Positions 35,701 to 47,106 of a stretch of 64,000 bases of DNA are shown one piece after another. The number at the start of each line of letters is the position of its first letter. Position 1 is the first letter of the stretch. The DNA is taken from contig CM042088.1 in assembly GCA_023512835.1 (NCBI GenBank), forward strand, positions 52,883,579-52,947,578, written 5' to 3'. The translations under genes were made by a program, and so were the position numbers. The notes below the pieces were generated by a model. It was not told where the DNA came from and ran no database searches. It saw nothing but the letters and a program-made list of their open reading frames with translations. This stretch comes from Taxillus chinensis (taxonomy: Eukaryota > Streptophyta > Magnoliopsida > Santalales > Loranthaceae).

Positions 35701-36176
35701 AGTAGCATATACCTTAGGTAATCTAGATGCCAACGTGACCATTTGATTTCGATACCCCTTGGTTTCGGATACAGCTTTTATTGTTGATTGGGAAAATGCA
35801 ATTCCATTTTAGTCACATCACCACTGAAGTCTACATATCCCCTCCCCTCCCCTCCCAAAACTAGTTTTGCTAGCGTTGCCACTGCATTTATCAAATGCAT
35901 CAGGCCACAGGCATCCCAATAAAATTGAAGTGTGCATAAACATAAAAGGAAAAAAGAAAAAAGAAAAACTATAAAGCCTTTTGTTTCCCAACCCATAAGG
36001 CAATATTAGATCATCGTATATAAGCTGTTAAATAGTACACATACCCTGGATTACTTCAAGCCGATATACAACAATACTGCAGACATGACCTCTACATGTA
36101 TATTACATAATCATAAGCTAGCACACCCTCAGATTTTATTTCCTCTTTACATATGCTGCTACCAGCAGAATCATAA
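32790..36176. other. GTE promoter side and AT-rich intergenic DNA
   Basis: 32790-33300 is GC-richer and should hold the GTE 5' UTR and promoter; a minus-strand CTTAGGGTTAAATACC motif lies near 32982-32998. Plus-strand open frames in this CpG-rich stretch show no known domain. 33500-35400 is plain AT-rich spacer. At 35450-35615 words such as TTACCCATACCCGT and GCCCACCTTTGCCATTTC suggest a small hAT-like MITE relic. No gene is supported. Confidence 0.45.
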
Positions 36177-39100
36177 TCAGCTGAAAAATATAATGGAGGG
36201 GTCGCAGCAACACTCGTCCAGCAGGCAGCAGCAACAGAGAGCAGCCAGGCTGCAGTCTCTCACAAAACAAAATAATCAAATAATGTCATGAGAGAAAAGA
36301 GATGTTGCTTTTAATTCTATCATGAAAATAAATTACACGCACAACATACATGTATAAAAAAGTTAATAATAATAAATAATTTTAAAAAAGAAAGAAGGAA
36401 AACAAGACACCCACTGCAAGTTCCATAATGCTGTGCAGAACAAATGAATTGTGTGAATCCCATAATTTTATAATTAATTTTAAAAATTATGCTGAGACTC
36501 AATATAGAAACTTTGGATACACACGATTTCAATGGAAAAGCCACACACCGTTTCATTGACGATTAAATGAAATATATACAAAAACAAAATCTATTTTAGG
36601 CAATTAATACATTTGTATGATTGTTGTAATTAAGAAGAAAATAATTAACAATGAATGAAAAAGAATTGTAACAACTAAAATGTTAAACTTGTAAATTTGA
36701 AAAGTAATATGTTGACCGGGCAAAATTGATGTTGACAAGTATTGTGCAATCACACGTCCCGCAAGCTAGGACTTTCATCAGTGAGGCCAATCTTGGATCT
36801 GAGAATTGTAGTGCGCTGTCGAGACATAGATTGTCAATAAATCTGCAAGCTAGTCGTAGGTACGAACATGCTTGACATTAAGATTGCCCTTTTGAGAGGA
36901 CTATGGAATGGCCTTTTGTTTCTTGGAGCTCCACAAGATGGGATTGTAACCTAGAAAGCTGATATAAGCTAAAGTAGAGGCACAATCATGAATATTCTCA
37001 AGCCCAATCAGTGTCAGAATATGCCACGAGGTGCAAAGTGGGATCCTTTTGAAGCTGTATATCGTGGAATATAGTTTGCTTTAGGTAACGAAGTTGTCTT
37101 TTAACAGTTGTCTAGAGTGTATTTGTGGGCTATGCATAAATTGATACAACTTGTTAACGGCAAAAAAAAATCACGATGAGCAAGTGAAAGATAATGAAGA
37201 CTCTCAATTACACATCCAAATTCAGTACTATCAAAAGGGGCAGTACCATCAACCAGTTTTAAGGTGTACTAGCAGATAAGGGAGTTGAAACATCCTTAGC
37301 ACCAACTACGTTTGTTTGGTCAACAAGTGACAAACATACTTATGTTGTGACAAGAATAGACCTGCACGAGTTAGAATAACTTCCACTCCCAAAAAACAGT
37401 GAAGGGCAACCATATCTTTCAATGAAAATGTAGCACCAAGTTGCTGGGGGATTAACCATACTCCAACCTATGATCCTCCTCTCAATAATACTATCATGCC
37501 ATTAGAAAAATCTTTTTTATTAACCATACGACACAACTTCCTACTAAGGTACTTATTCCTTCACCTTTAGCTCTCAATTCAACTGTTACCTTCGAGATGA
37601 GGGGAACACAGGGGGGCCATGCGATGGGGAAGTGGGGAACGCAGGGAGGGACGGGAACGTTGATACAAAGATGAGATTGAAATTTCTACTTATTTGCTGA
37701 CATAACAAGGTCAGCTAAAACAAAAGCAAAAACTATATTTAGCTTTTGTTTTTAGTTTTGCTAATGGTTTACCTAAACCATTGGAGCCCAAAGTTAACTA
37801 TATTTTACTATACCTATTGCTATAGTTGACGTATTAGAGATACTCTAAGTACATCTCCAGTCTAGCCTATGATGTGATCCAAATCATCTAATGTGTGATA
37901 AAGGAAGAAATTATTTTGATAAAAATTATCCCACATCACCAAAAGAGAGAAACCTAAGATAATTAATAAGAAAAATTCAAGTCTATAATAAGTCTATAGA
38001 TGGTGACAAGTCTAAAGAATATAATATTGTAACACATGGAGAGGGCTGCACCTTGACCCATTCCTACAAGACATGCCAACCAAACACAACATTAAATACC
38101 ACCCAGCCATGACAATCTCCCATTCCTCCTTACCCATAACTCCCTTATCTAAAACCAGACTCCTTCTGCTACCATTATATATAGTCATCATCTCATTCCT
38201 GAAAGCTGAAAATTAAAATTTGAAGGCCAAGGCTGAAGACTATTTCTCATTACATGATGAATTTCATTGCAGCAACACATCCATAATTTAAACCCCATGC
38301 TATCCAACAATAAAATGCTAAAAAAACTGGCTTAGCAAAATAGGAAATTTTGAAGGCTGAAAACTATTTCTGACTACATGATGAATGTCATTCTAGCAAC
38401 ACATCCAAAATGTGAACCCCATGCTGCAAAATAGGAAAATTTGAAGGCTGAATACTATTTTTGATTACATGATGAATTTCATTCTAGCAACATATCCAGA
38501 ATATGAAAACCCCATGCTACCCAAGAATAAAATGCTAAAACAAATCGACTTGGCAAAATAGCACACAAAGACCATACAACCTTTTGTAAGGTTACAAGCT
38601 AGCTTACCATACAAGTAGTCAGCATCTGTCCCTATACTTCTCCGCCACTATTTATAATCAGAATGCTCCCATATTAACCTCTTAACCGGGTTAGATAATG
38701 CTTTTTAACAGGTAGAGATAGCAACCTTGAGTTTCCTGATCTTAAAGCACCTTACAGAAGTCCCACTCCCAATCTTAAGGCAACATTTGAAGAATAAAAA
38801 AATTAAAAACACTATAGATTGTACTTTTGACAGGTGTCGCACTTAAATATATAAATTCATTTGCCTTATGATTATTTGATGCCAGCATCTAAGCTTTTCT
38901 GCATCACAGCCTAATAATCGTTGGGAATTTGTTTTGCCCAGCTTGTAAATATAATCTATATACCTTTCTAGAAAGGAGAGGCAGGGTAACATGAGGTGGC
39001 ATATTATTTACCAATTAAAGAGCTAAGAAAGAACAAACAAAAAAATAACTACACAATACATACCATCCCTCGAGGAATCCAACATCTCTTCTGGGTGGTT

Positions 39101-39583
39101 GAGCAGCATACTGAGGTGGCGCCATTACAGCAGGGCCCTGATAATAGCCTGCAACAAGTTACCTATTATCGAAACCAGAGCAACTTGAAAGAGGCAAACA
39201 GGAAAGGATTGTATAAATCACAGGAAACTTCAAAAATAATAAAAAAAAAAGTTTCCATTAATAATACAGAACCCAGGTCTTAAAATCTTCCAATTCTATT
39301 TCAAATGTTTGCAAGATTGCTGTACAAGATTCTAAGTGGTGGGGCACTGGGAGTCTGGGATCATCTAAAATCTAAACACTGATGAACCCAAATCAGATCT
39401 TGCAAAAAGGGTACTTACTTCTATATTACATATCCATTTAGTCGAGCGCAAAGCAATTCAACAGAAAAATTACCCATCCAAAAAATCCTTTAAATACTAC
39501 AATTAACAGAATGGTAAAAACATGAAGAGGGATTTAGAGTTACCTTGAGCTGGGTAGGGATATGCGTACTTTGGATCACTCAT
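36177..39583 (-). CDS. CYSTM cysteine-rich transmembrane-module protein, three small exons
   Basis: Minus-strand exons: 39583-39544 ([13 protein letters not shown], donor G|GTAACT), 39148-39064 ([17 protein letters not shown], then [11 protein letters not shown], donor TG|GTATGT) and 36249-36177 (acceptor CTGCAG; ends [20 protein letters not shown], stop TGA). Codons split across the junctions restore Gly and Cys, giving 65 aa. This is the full CYSTM layout: Tyr/Pro/Gln-rich cytosolic part, then [19 protein letters not shown] anchoring it in the membrane by a Cys-rich segment. CYSTM proteins are small tail-anchored plasma-membrane proteins linked with stress responses and, in some cases, meiosis or cell-fate signalling; the role here is unknown. 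Intron 1 is 395 bp. Intron 2 is 2814 bp and holds a copia relic and a tandem repeat. A TATATATATATA stretch at about 39760-39772 may be the promoter. Confidence 0.88.
36752..37447 (-). mobile_element. Ty1/copia reverse transcriptase/RNase H relic in CYSTM intron 2
   Basis: The minus strand reads [51 protein letters not shown] and, in other frames, [33 protein letters not shown] and [13 protein letters not shown]. This is the order of RE1-type copia pol. The jump from the SSKKQKAI motif straight to KGNLNVKHV shows an internal deletion of most of RNase H. Stops and frameshifts are numerous. It lies in the same direction as the host gene. Confidence 0.85.
38222..38545. repeat. Three-copy tandem repeat in CYSTM intron 2
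   Basis: Three units start near 38222, 38351 and 38442. Each has GAAGGC(C/T), ACTATTT, TACATGATGAAT, TTCATT, AGCAACA, ATCCA and CCCCATGCT. Units 1 and 3 also share an AATAAAATGCTAAAA tail that is missing from unit 2. Confidence 0.8.
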
Positions 39584-39961
39584 CTTTGAGTCAAAGAAAC
39601 CGAAAACCCAAAAAACATAAAAAGGGAGGTGAGTTCAATGATGCAGAGCGCAAATTTATACGCACAGCGACAGATGAGCTTGGAATAAATTCAGTGGCGA
39701 GTAACGTTGCGTAACTGTGACGACGTGTACAACTAAAAATCATATTGTTCACACTTCGGTATATATATATATTTCGAAATGCTAATAAAAGAAAAAAAAA
39801 GACAATTACCACAATGCCATCCGGACGTTTCGAGATCAAATATAGAAATTCATTTATATCTGGCAAGAGTACCGGACGAAGAGTTAAATGAATATCTAAT
39901 GAGTCATTAATTAAAAATTGAATAGTTGCTATCATAGTTACTCATTATTAGTATTATCATA

Positions 39962-39993
<32 letters not shown>

Positions 39994-42319
39994 ATAATTA
40001 AATAAATATATAATCCGAAAATCGAAAGTGCACGCATTGTACTATTTTTCTAATTAGTATTACACTATAATGCTAACTAGAAAAGCAACCCAATTATATG
40101 AGCCATTTAATTTTCCATTGATTAATGTTGTGATTATATATTTATTTAACTGTTTATCTTATGGATAAATAAATCTTTAATTTTAGCCATCGATTGAACG
40201 ACTCTGATTCCACCTGATGTTAAATTTTTATTGTACGAAAATATAGTTAAATAAAAATTTAATTTAAACTATTAAATATTAATCTAAGAATTTCGCCTCA
40301 TGTGATAGTCAACATGATACAAAGGCACCGTAAATATACTCTATCACTTATTATTTATTTGTTTTTTATTTAAGGACTGCGTTGTTTGTTCCCTTATACT
40401 CTCTGTTCTTTAATAATTATTTTTTCAAAGCAGGGGTAAATCTATTTTATTTTTTAAAATATAAATATTTTAAAAAACCTATGAGTCTAAATAAATTTAT
40501 ACCATTCATAATAATAAAAAAATTATTGTACTTATTATTTTTAAAAATAATTATATTTTTAAAAATAATACATGGATATCTGCTAATCTAATGAATACCC
40601 CCAAGCCAAACACGATTTAGTTATAGATCAAATTTGTAATCTCAATCATAGTTGATTTCGCTAATAAATGATTGCATGAAAGCAGGAGAAGGTGAATCAA
40701 AGCGAGTTAAAGAAGGTGTAATTTTCTTCCCTCTGCTGAACCCATTTGTCATTCTGGGGAGGAAAGGAGTCAGTCGAGTTTCTACTTTCTAGTAGAAAGA
40801 CTTCCTGCAATGTATTCGGTATTACGCTAAATTTTGTTAGTATTTATTTATTAAAAAAACGTTGATAATATCCAATGACTCTGCTTACGACCTTAGCTTG
40901 CTCCACTAGAGAAGGTATCAGGTATCTTTGCGGGTGCAGTCATTTACTCGTATAATGTTATCTTAGAAGCATTCAATGAATGAATTGATTAATTAATACA
41001 ATAGTTATTAAATTAATCTAAATCAGAATCTTTCGTTTACGCCAGTCCACATGTTGAATGTACCAGTTGAACCCCAACCCAGATAAGCTGAAGTTCATCC
41101 CCTTCTGCTGATTCTATTGCATTGACTTAATAGCTATTCTATATTTTTATAATAATAATGAATTTATAAATAATTGAATAATCATTAATTTCTTTATTTT
41201 ATTAATTTATATATAATATAAATTTGAAATCTATTACTCAAAATTTAATATAAAAAGGTTAATATTAAATATAAAATAATTAATTTAATTTAAATTTTAA
41301 AATATGTAGAATATTATTATATTATTAATAATTGTAAAGGTCTTTGATTATTTTATTACATGTTTTAATTCTATTATAAAATAATAATGTTTTTGAACAT
41401 TTGCAAGTATTAAAATTGATTATCAGTAATTGTAAAATAAAACCACCCAAATATGTATAAAACATGTTTTGGCATGTATTTTTAAAATAATAATTTATTG
41501 ATAAATCAATTAATAATAAAATAGTAATTAATACTTTTTTGCATATCAATATTTTCAAATCACACGTAAGAGACAATATTAATGTCTCAAAGACTTATTT
41601 GTTTAAAATTTTATTTTGGGTCTCTATGTTTAGGAAATTATTATGTCAATTATCAATGGAATTTTATTATTTTTTAGGGTTTCAATGTTTACTAGCATGC
41701 ATTTTAATTTTCATATAGATAGCATTTATTTATTTTCTTGTTTGTAAGCTTGTATACATGCGATTTTAACACTTGGCTAAACATATCTACTTTTTTTAAA
41801 TTTACTTTCAAAATTATTTCCTTATTTACACCCTACAAAACACATCATTTTCATTCTCTAATAAGTCCAATTATGCTAATAAATTAAAATTTTCTCGTTA
41901 CATATCAAATGAAGAGTTACAATTATTCATTTTTTTTGATAGTTGGTGATGAATTTGGTAAAGGAGATAGTTATCCAAAACAATACACTAGAGTTTATAA
42001 CTAACAATGTAATTCACTATTTTATATTTTAAATTGTATATTAATGATTTATTATGAGATTTGTTTTGAAATTGATATGGGTTTGATACTTACAAAAAAA
42101 TAATGTAAACTTTTAAAAGTAGAGATGACATGTTTGATTAAGCACGTACAGTTACTTGAAATAATGGTTTTATTGTAGTGATTCCAAAATTAGCATTTCT
42201 ATATATAAAAAAGCTACCAAAATGTATTTATTATATTAAATTACTATATATAGGACTCACATTTTAAGAATGTGAATATATAATTCAAGTTTATAAATAG
42301 CATAACAAACACGGTCTTA
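39584..42319. other. CYSTM promoter side and AT-rich intergenic DNA
   Basis: Contains the CYSTM 5' flank to about 39800, TA repeats near 39960-39995 and a long AT-rich spacer. A GC-richer patch at 40675-40830 is unrecognised. No gene is supported. Confidence 0.5.
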
Positions 42320-42824
42320 GAGGAACTGCAACAATATTTTCTCTCAGGCCTCACAAACCCCAAAACTTCTGCTCTTCTCGCCAACCCATGACCGAAAAAA
42401 GGAAAAACATCACTCAGCGGTGGTTACTAATTTCACAGGGCTTGTATTAAATGGTTGTACAAATTCACAGCAATTAGTGGCAGTTTGTTACTGCTATTGG
42501 TCTTAGAAGCTTGAAGAGATAAATAAAAAAACAAAAGCAATTCAACTAGCACAAATAAATCAACCTTCACAGCAAGAGAGAGATCGACCACTTACTTTAC
42601 CTCTCTCTGATCCATGGAAAAGGGACAAGATGGATAGTAGTGGTTGCTAGCGTTGATGAGCTAAAGTAGAGCCATCACCAAGACGATTGGCGATGCACCC
42701 CCCAAATTGAAGATGCCCAAAGTGCAGAGACTCTATCAGTTGCAACAATTCTATCTAAACATTGAGAGCAAGGAAAGGCATTAGTAGAAGGAGGCGGAGT
42801 GACTAGAGGAGGAGAGAGGAGGGA

Positions 42825-44821
42825 TGTAACGACCCGTATTTGGGTAGTACTGAGAGGTAGTCATTCTAGGCGACTGAAAATATCTAAATGGTAATATGGT
42901 TGTCGATATGAGCATTTTAATAGTATTTGAGCTCGATTCTGGGTTGGGGTCCTGAAAAGCTCATTGGTTGACTTTTAGGGGGTTGTTAGTTGACCTTACA
43001 TTTAAGCAGTTAGTTGGGTTGGAAAACATCTAGATAGTGATGTGTTCGTCATTTTGAGCGTTTTGACTGTATTTGAGCTTAATTTGGAGTTTGTGACCCC
43101 GAGAGGTTAATTATTATTTTTGAGGTTGATTAATTAATGATTAATTAAAGAGAAATGCATTGAATATAAATATGAGGAAAATAAAGAGGAAGCTTCTACG
43201 TTACACTATCACTTTCATGCATTTGAGAGCTAGAGAGAGAGAGGAGAGAGAGAGAGAGCTTGGAGCCCTGGTGATTTGGGGCAATTGGAGCTCGTAGATC
43301 TCAAAGAGCCATTCTAGGTAGGTATTCCTAGTACTCTGCCCTTGGTTATTTCCTTGGATATACATGATTTCATGAGGTTAGTATGAACTCTAGGAAATTA
43401 GGAAAAACTGAAATTTGAGCATGAAACCTTGAATATTTAAATTATTTAGTAGCCTAATGTGGCTAGGAGATGTTGGAAACCTATGATAGGGATGAATTGA
43501 TGCTTAGAAATGAAAATTTAAATGCCATAACTGGGTTATGAGACGAAACCAAGATGAACACCGTTAACAAATCGCGTCTAGAGAACTGCTTGACACTACT
43601 TGAGGCTCGAGAGTTGAATCAGCCTAGAGCAGAGCATCGAGCAGGGAGCTTCGAGCTGACTAGAGCGTCAAGCAAGCTCAAGTTGAGCCTCAAGCAAGGT
43701 GCCTCGAGTAAAGGGTTTGTGTATTGCTTGAGTCTTGTAGTGTCGAGCATCGAGCAGGAGTGTTGAGCATCAAGCATGGGGCTCGAGCAGTTGGGCAGTT
43801 TTGTTCTGATGTAGTCACCAGTGGTCTAAAAGCTTTATAACCCACATTTTAAGGTATAAAATAAATTCTTATGCCCTTTAAAGGGTACTAGATATTGGTG
43901 TTTGCTTAGCATAGCACATTAGATGATGTGAACACTGTTTTAGATTTAGCTCCTCATAATTTTTCAGAGGCTTGGAGGGTGGCTGTTTTGTTCGTATTCA
44001 GCGGTTGAACTGGTATATTTAGCAATTGAGCTTGTGTTAGCAAGTGGCAGTAGCCCCCTGAATTGAGGTACCATTGCGTTGGGTGTAGCGGCCTGACGCC
44101 TGAGATGAGATTTTGGTGAGCTGGTATTGTACCCTATTAGGTGAGGCAGTTATTAGGATTGTATAAGACAGGTTAAGGCTTAAGTTGAGCTGTTGAGCTC
44201 ATAGTACTAGGGTTAAGTGCCCTGAGCTGAGGATCCTCAAAGGAATCATGGACAAGCTGACTCATGTTGTGGATAGGATGAGTCCCAATGTTTATTTGCA
44301 GACTAAGTCATGAGAATTGTGCACACTATATAACACATATGTATATTGAGCATGTAGTATAGAGTTATCTATTTTGCATAATAGAGTAATGTGGAGTGAT
44401 GGGGTCACCTACTGAGTTTGTAGCTCACTTCTACATTGTTATTTATCCTTTCAGGTACGACATAGGACTAGTGGAAGACTTTCTTCTAGAATGACATGAC
44501 CATTACTCTTATGTATGACACAATACAATATTCTGTATTGATTTTGTGTTGTATTTCAGACATTGGTCCGTGAATAGTTATATTTACAAACTATTTGTGA
44601 TGTGATATATGTATGCTTGTTTTATATAGCATATGCATGATGGTGTATGAGAAAGTAAAAGATTACCCTTGATATATGGCTATACATATTTGCATGATTG
44701 AGATAGCACTTGCGGTGTAGTCTTTATTGCTATTTGTTACTAACCCTTTGATCCTTCGAGTGTGTGGCAAGGGGAAGTCACGTTCCTGGTTCTGTGTTTC
44801 TCGGAATTCAGGGGCATGATA
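42825..44821. mobile_element. Solo LTR, about 2.0 kb, with AGGGA target duplication
   Basis: Begins TGTAACGACCCGTATTTGGG, a frequent start of long plant Ty3/gypsy LTRs, and ends GGGGCATGATA, one base from the expected inverted TGACA. The 5 bases AGGGA occur directly before (42820-42824) and after (44822-44826). No gag or pol lies between, so it is a single LTR left after recombination between two LTRs. The 70-codon open frame at 43554-43766 inside it is a by-product of the GAGCATCGAGCA repeat. Confidence 0.75.
43590..43800. repeat. TCGAGCA-type degenerate minisatellite inside the LTR
   Basis: Words such as GAGCATCGAGCA, GCTCGAGAG, GCGTCAAGCA, CCTCGAGTA and GAGCATCAAGCA recur about ten times at irregular spacing. 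Confidence 0.65.
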
Positions 44822-45111
44822 AGGGAAACAGTGGAGAGAGGGGATAGGATTACAAAGGATGGAGAGGGCTGCGAGTGAGGAGAAAGAAAATAAAAAATAA
44901 TACAATATTATGTATAGAATAAATAGTAACTTTTTATTTTTGAATAGTTACTGTAGTAACTTGTAAATGTAGAGATTAAGATGAAAAATCTGTTGGAGCT
45001 TGTTTTTAGCATTTGACTCTCTATTTGTGGACAATAGAAAGCCTTTTGGAGTTACTCTTAATATCTACAAACATAAATTATGCTTTCATGTATAATTGAA
45101 TTGGGCAATGA

Positions 45112-45240
45112 TATATGTAGATTATGCAGGTAATTCGAGCAATGTCATACTCATTATTGTTGGATTGATATTAATTTTTTATATTAATTTAACAACAGAT
45201 AGAATATTGCTGCCCGAATTACCTACACGATCTAACCACG
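45112..45240. mobile_element. Foldback MITE relic
   Basis: The left arm GTAGATTATGCAGGTAATTC, then GAGCAAT and TGATATTAAT, is mirrored by the right arm ending ATATTGCTGCCCGAATTACC, then TACACGATCTAAC. The arms meet at a TTTTTTATATTAA centre. No coding content. Confidence 0.6.
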
Positions 45241-45455
45241 ACTTCTCCAATTAAATTTATAGCATTATAATTACTCGTATTATGTTTTTTTTCGTTGTTT
45301 TTTTTTACATTTTTTTCAAATTAGTCACATGGTTAATTTGGATCCCCATTTTACTCGATGAGGTTTTGGCTACACTACCTTATTGTCACATCCAGTCAAT
45401 TTTGTGTTTCATAAAATAGTTTTAGACATGAATATAGTTGTGAGCTAACAAGTAA

Positions 45456-45686
45456 GAGTATTAGTTGTAGACTCTATAAAATTTTAACTAAATTTGTCTA
45501 CATGAAGCAATATGAGACACAAATTATACTCAAGATATGTATTTAAATTTAACTAGTCGGTGCTTCGATGCTCAGGTTTTAACGAAATTTGTAGTCAAAA
45601 CACAGATATCAAATATAATCTTTGACCCATATTGTTTCATATAGACAGATTTAACTAAAATTATACAGAGTCTACACCTGATGCTC
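45456..45686. mobile_element. Tourist-type foldback MITE with TAA duplication
   Basis: 231 bp with arms of about 85 bp. The left arm begins GAGTATTAGTTGTAGACTCT and the right arm in reverse complement begins GAGCATCAGGTGTAGACTCT. Both continue with ATTTTAA/GTTAAAT, GTCTA(C/T)ATGAA and CAATATG. TAA is present on both sides (45453-45455 and 45687-45689). As a transcript it would form one long hairpin. Confidence 0.8.
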
Positions 45687-46417
45687 TAATGTATGTATTT
45701 CAAGTTTGTATCGAGTATAACATTTCTCTTGTCATGTTTATTAATTATATGTTGAATTTTATGCATTTACCCCAATGTTTAAATAAATATTCATTAGTAG
45801 AATTGCATATATAGAACCACAAAAAATATTTTGTTACCATTTTATACAAGAAATTTTAACAAACTTTTGCACTAATTGAATGGCTTGTTTTGAACTATAT
45901 AAAACTATGGTAAGTTTTAAAAAAAGAATTATATTTTTGAAAACCATTTAGATATTTGACAAATAAATCTTCATTGACACCAACATTAAAAAACGCTTTT
46001 CTTCCATTCATTCATTCCTTACTAACAATTTTGTCACTTCAAATCTAGAAACATGAACATAAGTTTCATAATAGTTTATCCATTCTTTTTTATTATATTC
46101 TTGAGTTACAAGTCTACCTTTGTTTCTCATAATTTTACTATAATATTTTTTTTTTCAAATATAGCCATTATGTGCTGGTTATAATTTTTTCTTTGGGATC
46201 AGAAATGTCAGAGAACATTAGTATAAGATTGCTGATACTTACAGCTATGTTTGTGGAAATAACGTGCAGTTGGATGATGTGGATAGAGACACATCAGTCC
46301 AGTAACCAGTTTAATTAATTCAAGACGTAACATGTCCGTCCAGTAACAAACTCAATTAATTCGTGACATGAGAGCTCATTTCGGTTTAAGATGGATATCA
46401 CATCTTGAACCAAATTA

Positions 46418-46681
46418 TAGGAATGACAATATTGACTCGTACTACCCCTTCCCAATTTAATCCGCCTTGTCAAGCCGTTGGATCGGTTCGAGTCTTGTCC
46501 AACCCGTCCTAACCCGATATTTTTAAATAAATGTAAGGTAAAAAAATTCTGCCCAACCTTAACTTGACCTGAATAACCCAAACCATTGGGTCGGATTAGG
46601 GTTTGGAGCAAGGCTATACATATTCGGATCAGGTTCGTATTGGGCGGTACCTAAGTCCCATCTGACCTATTGTCATCCCTA
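46418..46681. mobile_element. MITE with TAGGRATGACAAT ends (hAT-like)
   Basis: TAGGAATGACAAT at 46418-46430 and ATTGTCATCCCTA at 46669-46681 are inverted ends with one mismatch. The interior is rich in GGGTCGG / CCCGA words, usual for this common plant MITE type. No clear 8-bp target duplication remains. The minus open frame across it is not a gene. Confidence 0.65.
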
Positions 46682-47075
46682 TTGATGTAATTGAAATTCT
46701 GTTTAGAGTTTAATTTAGTTTTTGTGAACTTTGATTCAAGAAATAAAATCTTATTTCGAATTTAAATTTTATTTCTCCAACTCAAGATTTTTTTAGTTTA
46801 ATTTGATTTTTTTAACTTCAACAAGAAGGTTTCTTGAGCAACCATTATTTTTACAAAGAAACCTATTCGCTTTAAAAAAAAAAAAATCTGAGTTCATTGC
46901 TATCGTTATTAACATTAATCGTTATTTTTGATATTTAGATGTTTATGATGAATTTTTCATACCAATGTACGTAAAAACAACCAATATCTAAATGAAGTCG
47001 TAGGCTGATATTTAATTGAAGTGAAACAAACGTATCGTATTGGTGGACTTCCTATTTTTACAATAATTATCAACC

Positions 47076-47106
<31 letters not shown>

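Larger units (their letters stand above)
42320..45057. mobile_element. PIF/Harbinger-like element interrupted by a solo LTR
   Basis: The left end GAGGAACTGCAACAA at 42320 and the right end TTTTGGAGTTACTC ending at 45057 are imperfect inverted copies. Both are flanked by TTA (42317-42319 and 45058-45060). Ends and interior (GGAGAGAGGAGGGA, GAGGAGAAAGAAAATAAAAA) match the style of the element at 14875-16336. Without the inserted LTR (42825-44821 plus its 5-bp duplication) the element is about 736 bp. No transposase is present. Confidence 0.65.

Noticed and set aside
46481..46500. tRNA B-box-like GGTTCGAGTC
   Set aside because: No matching A-box or cloverleaf. It lies inside the hAT-like MITE, whose GGGTCGG words mimic it.
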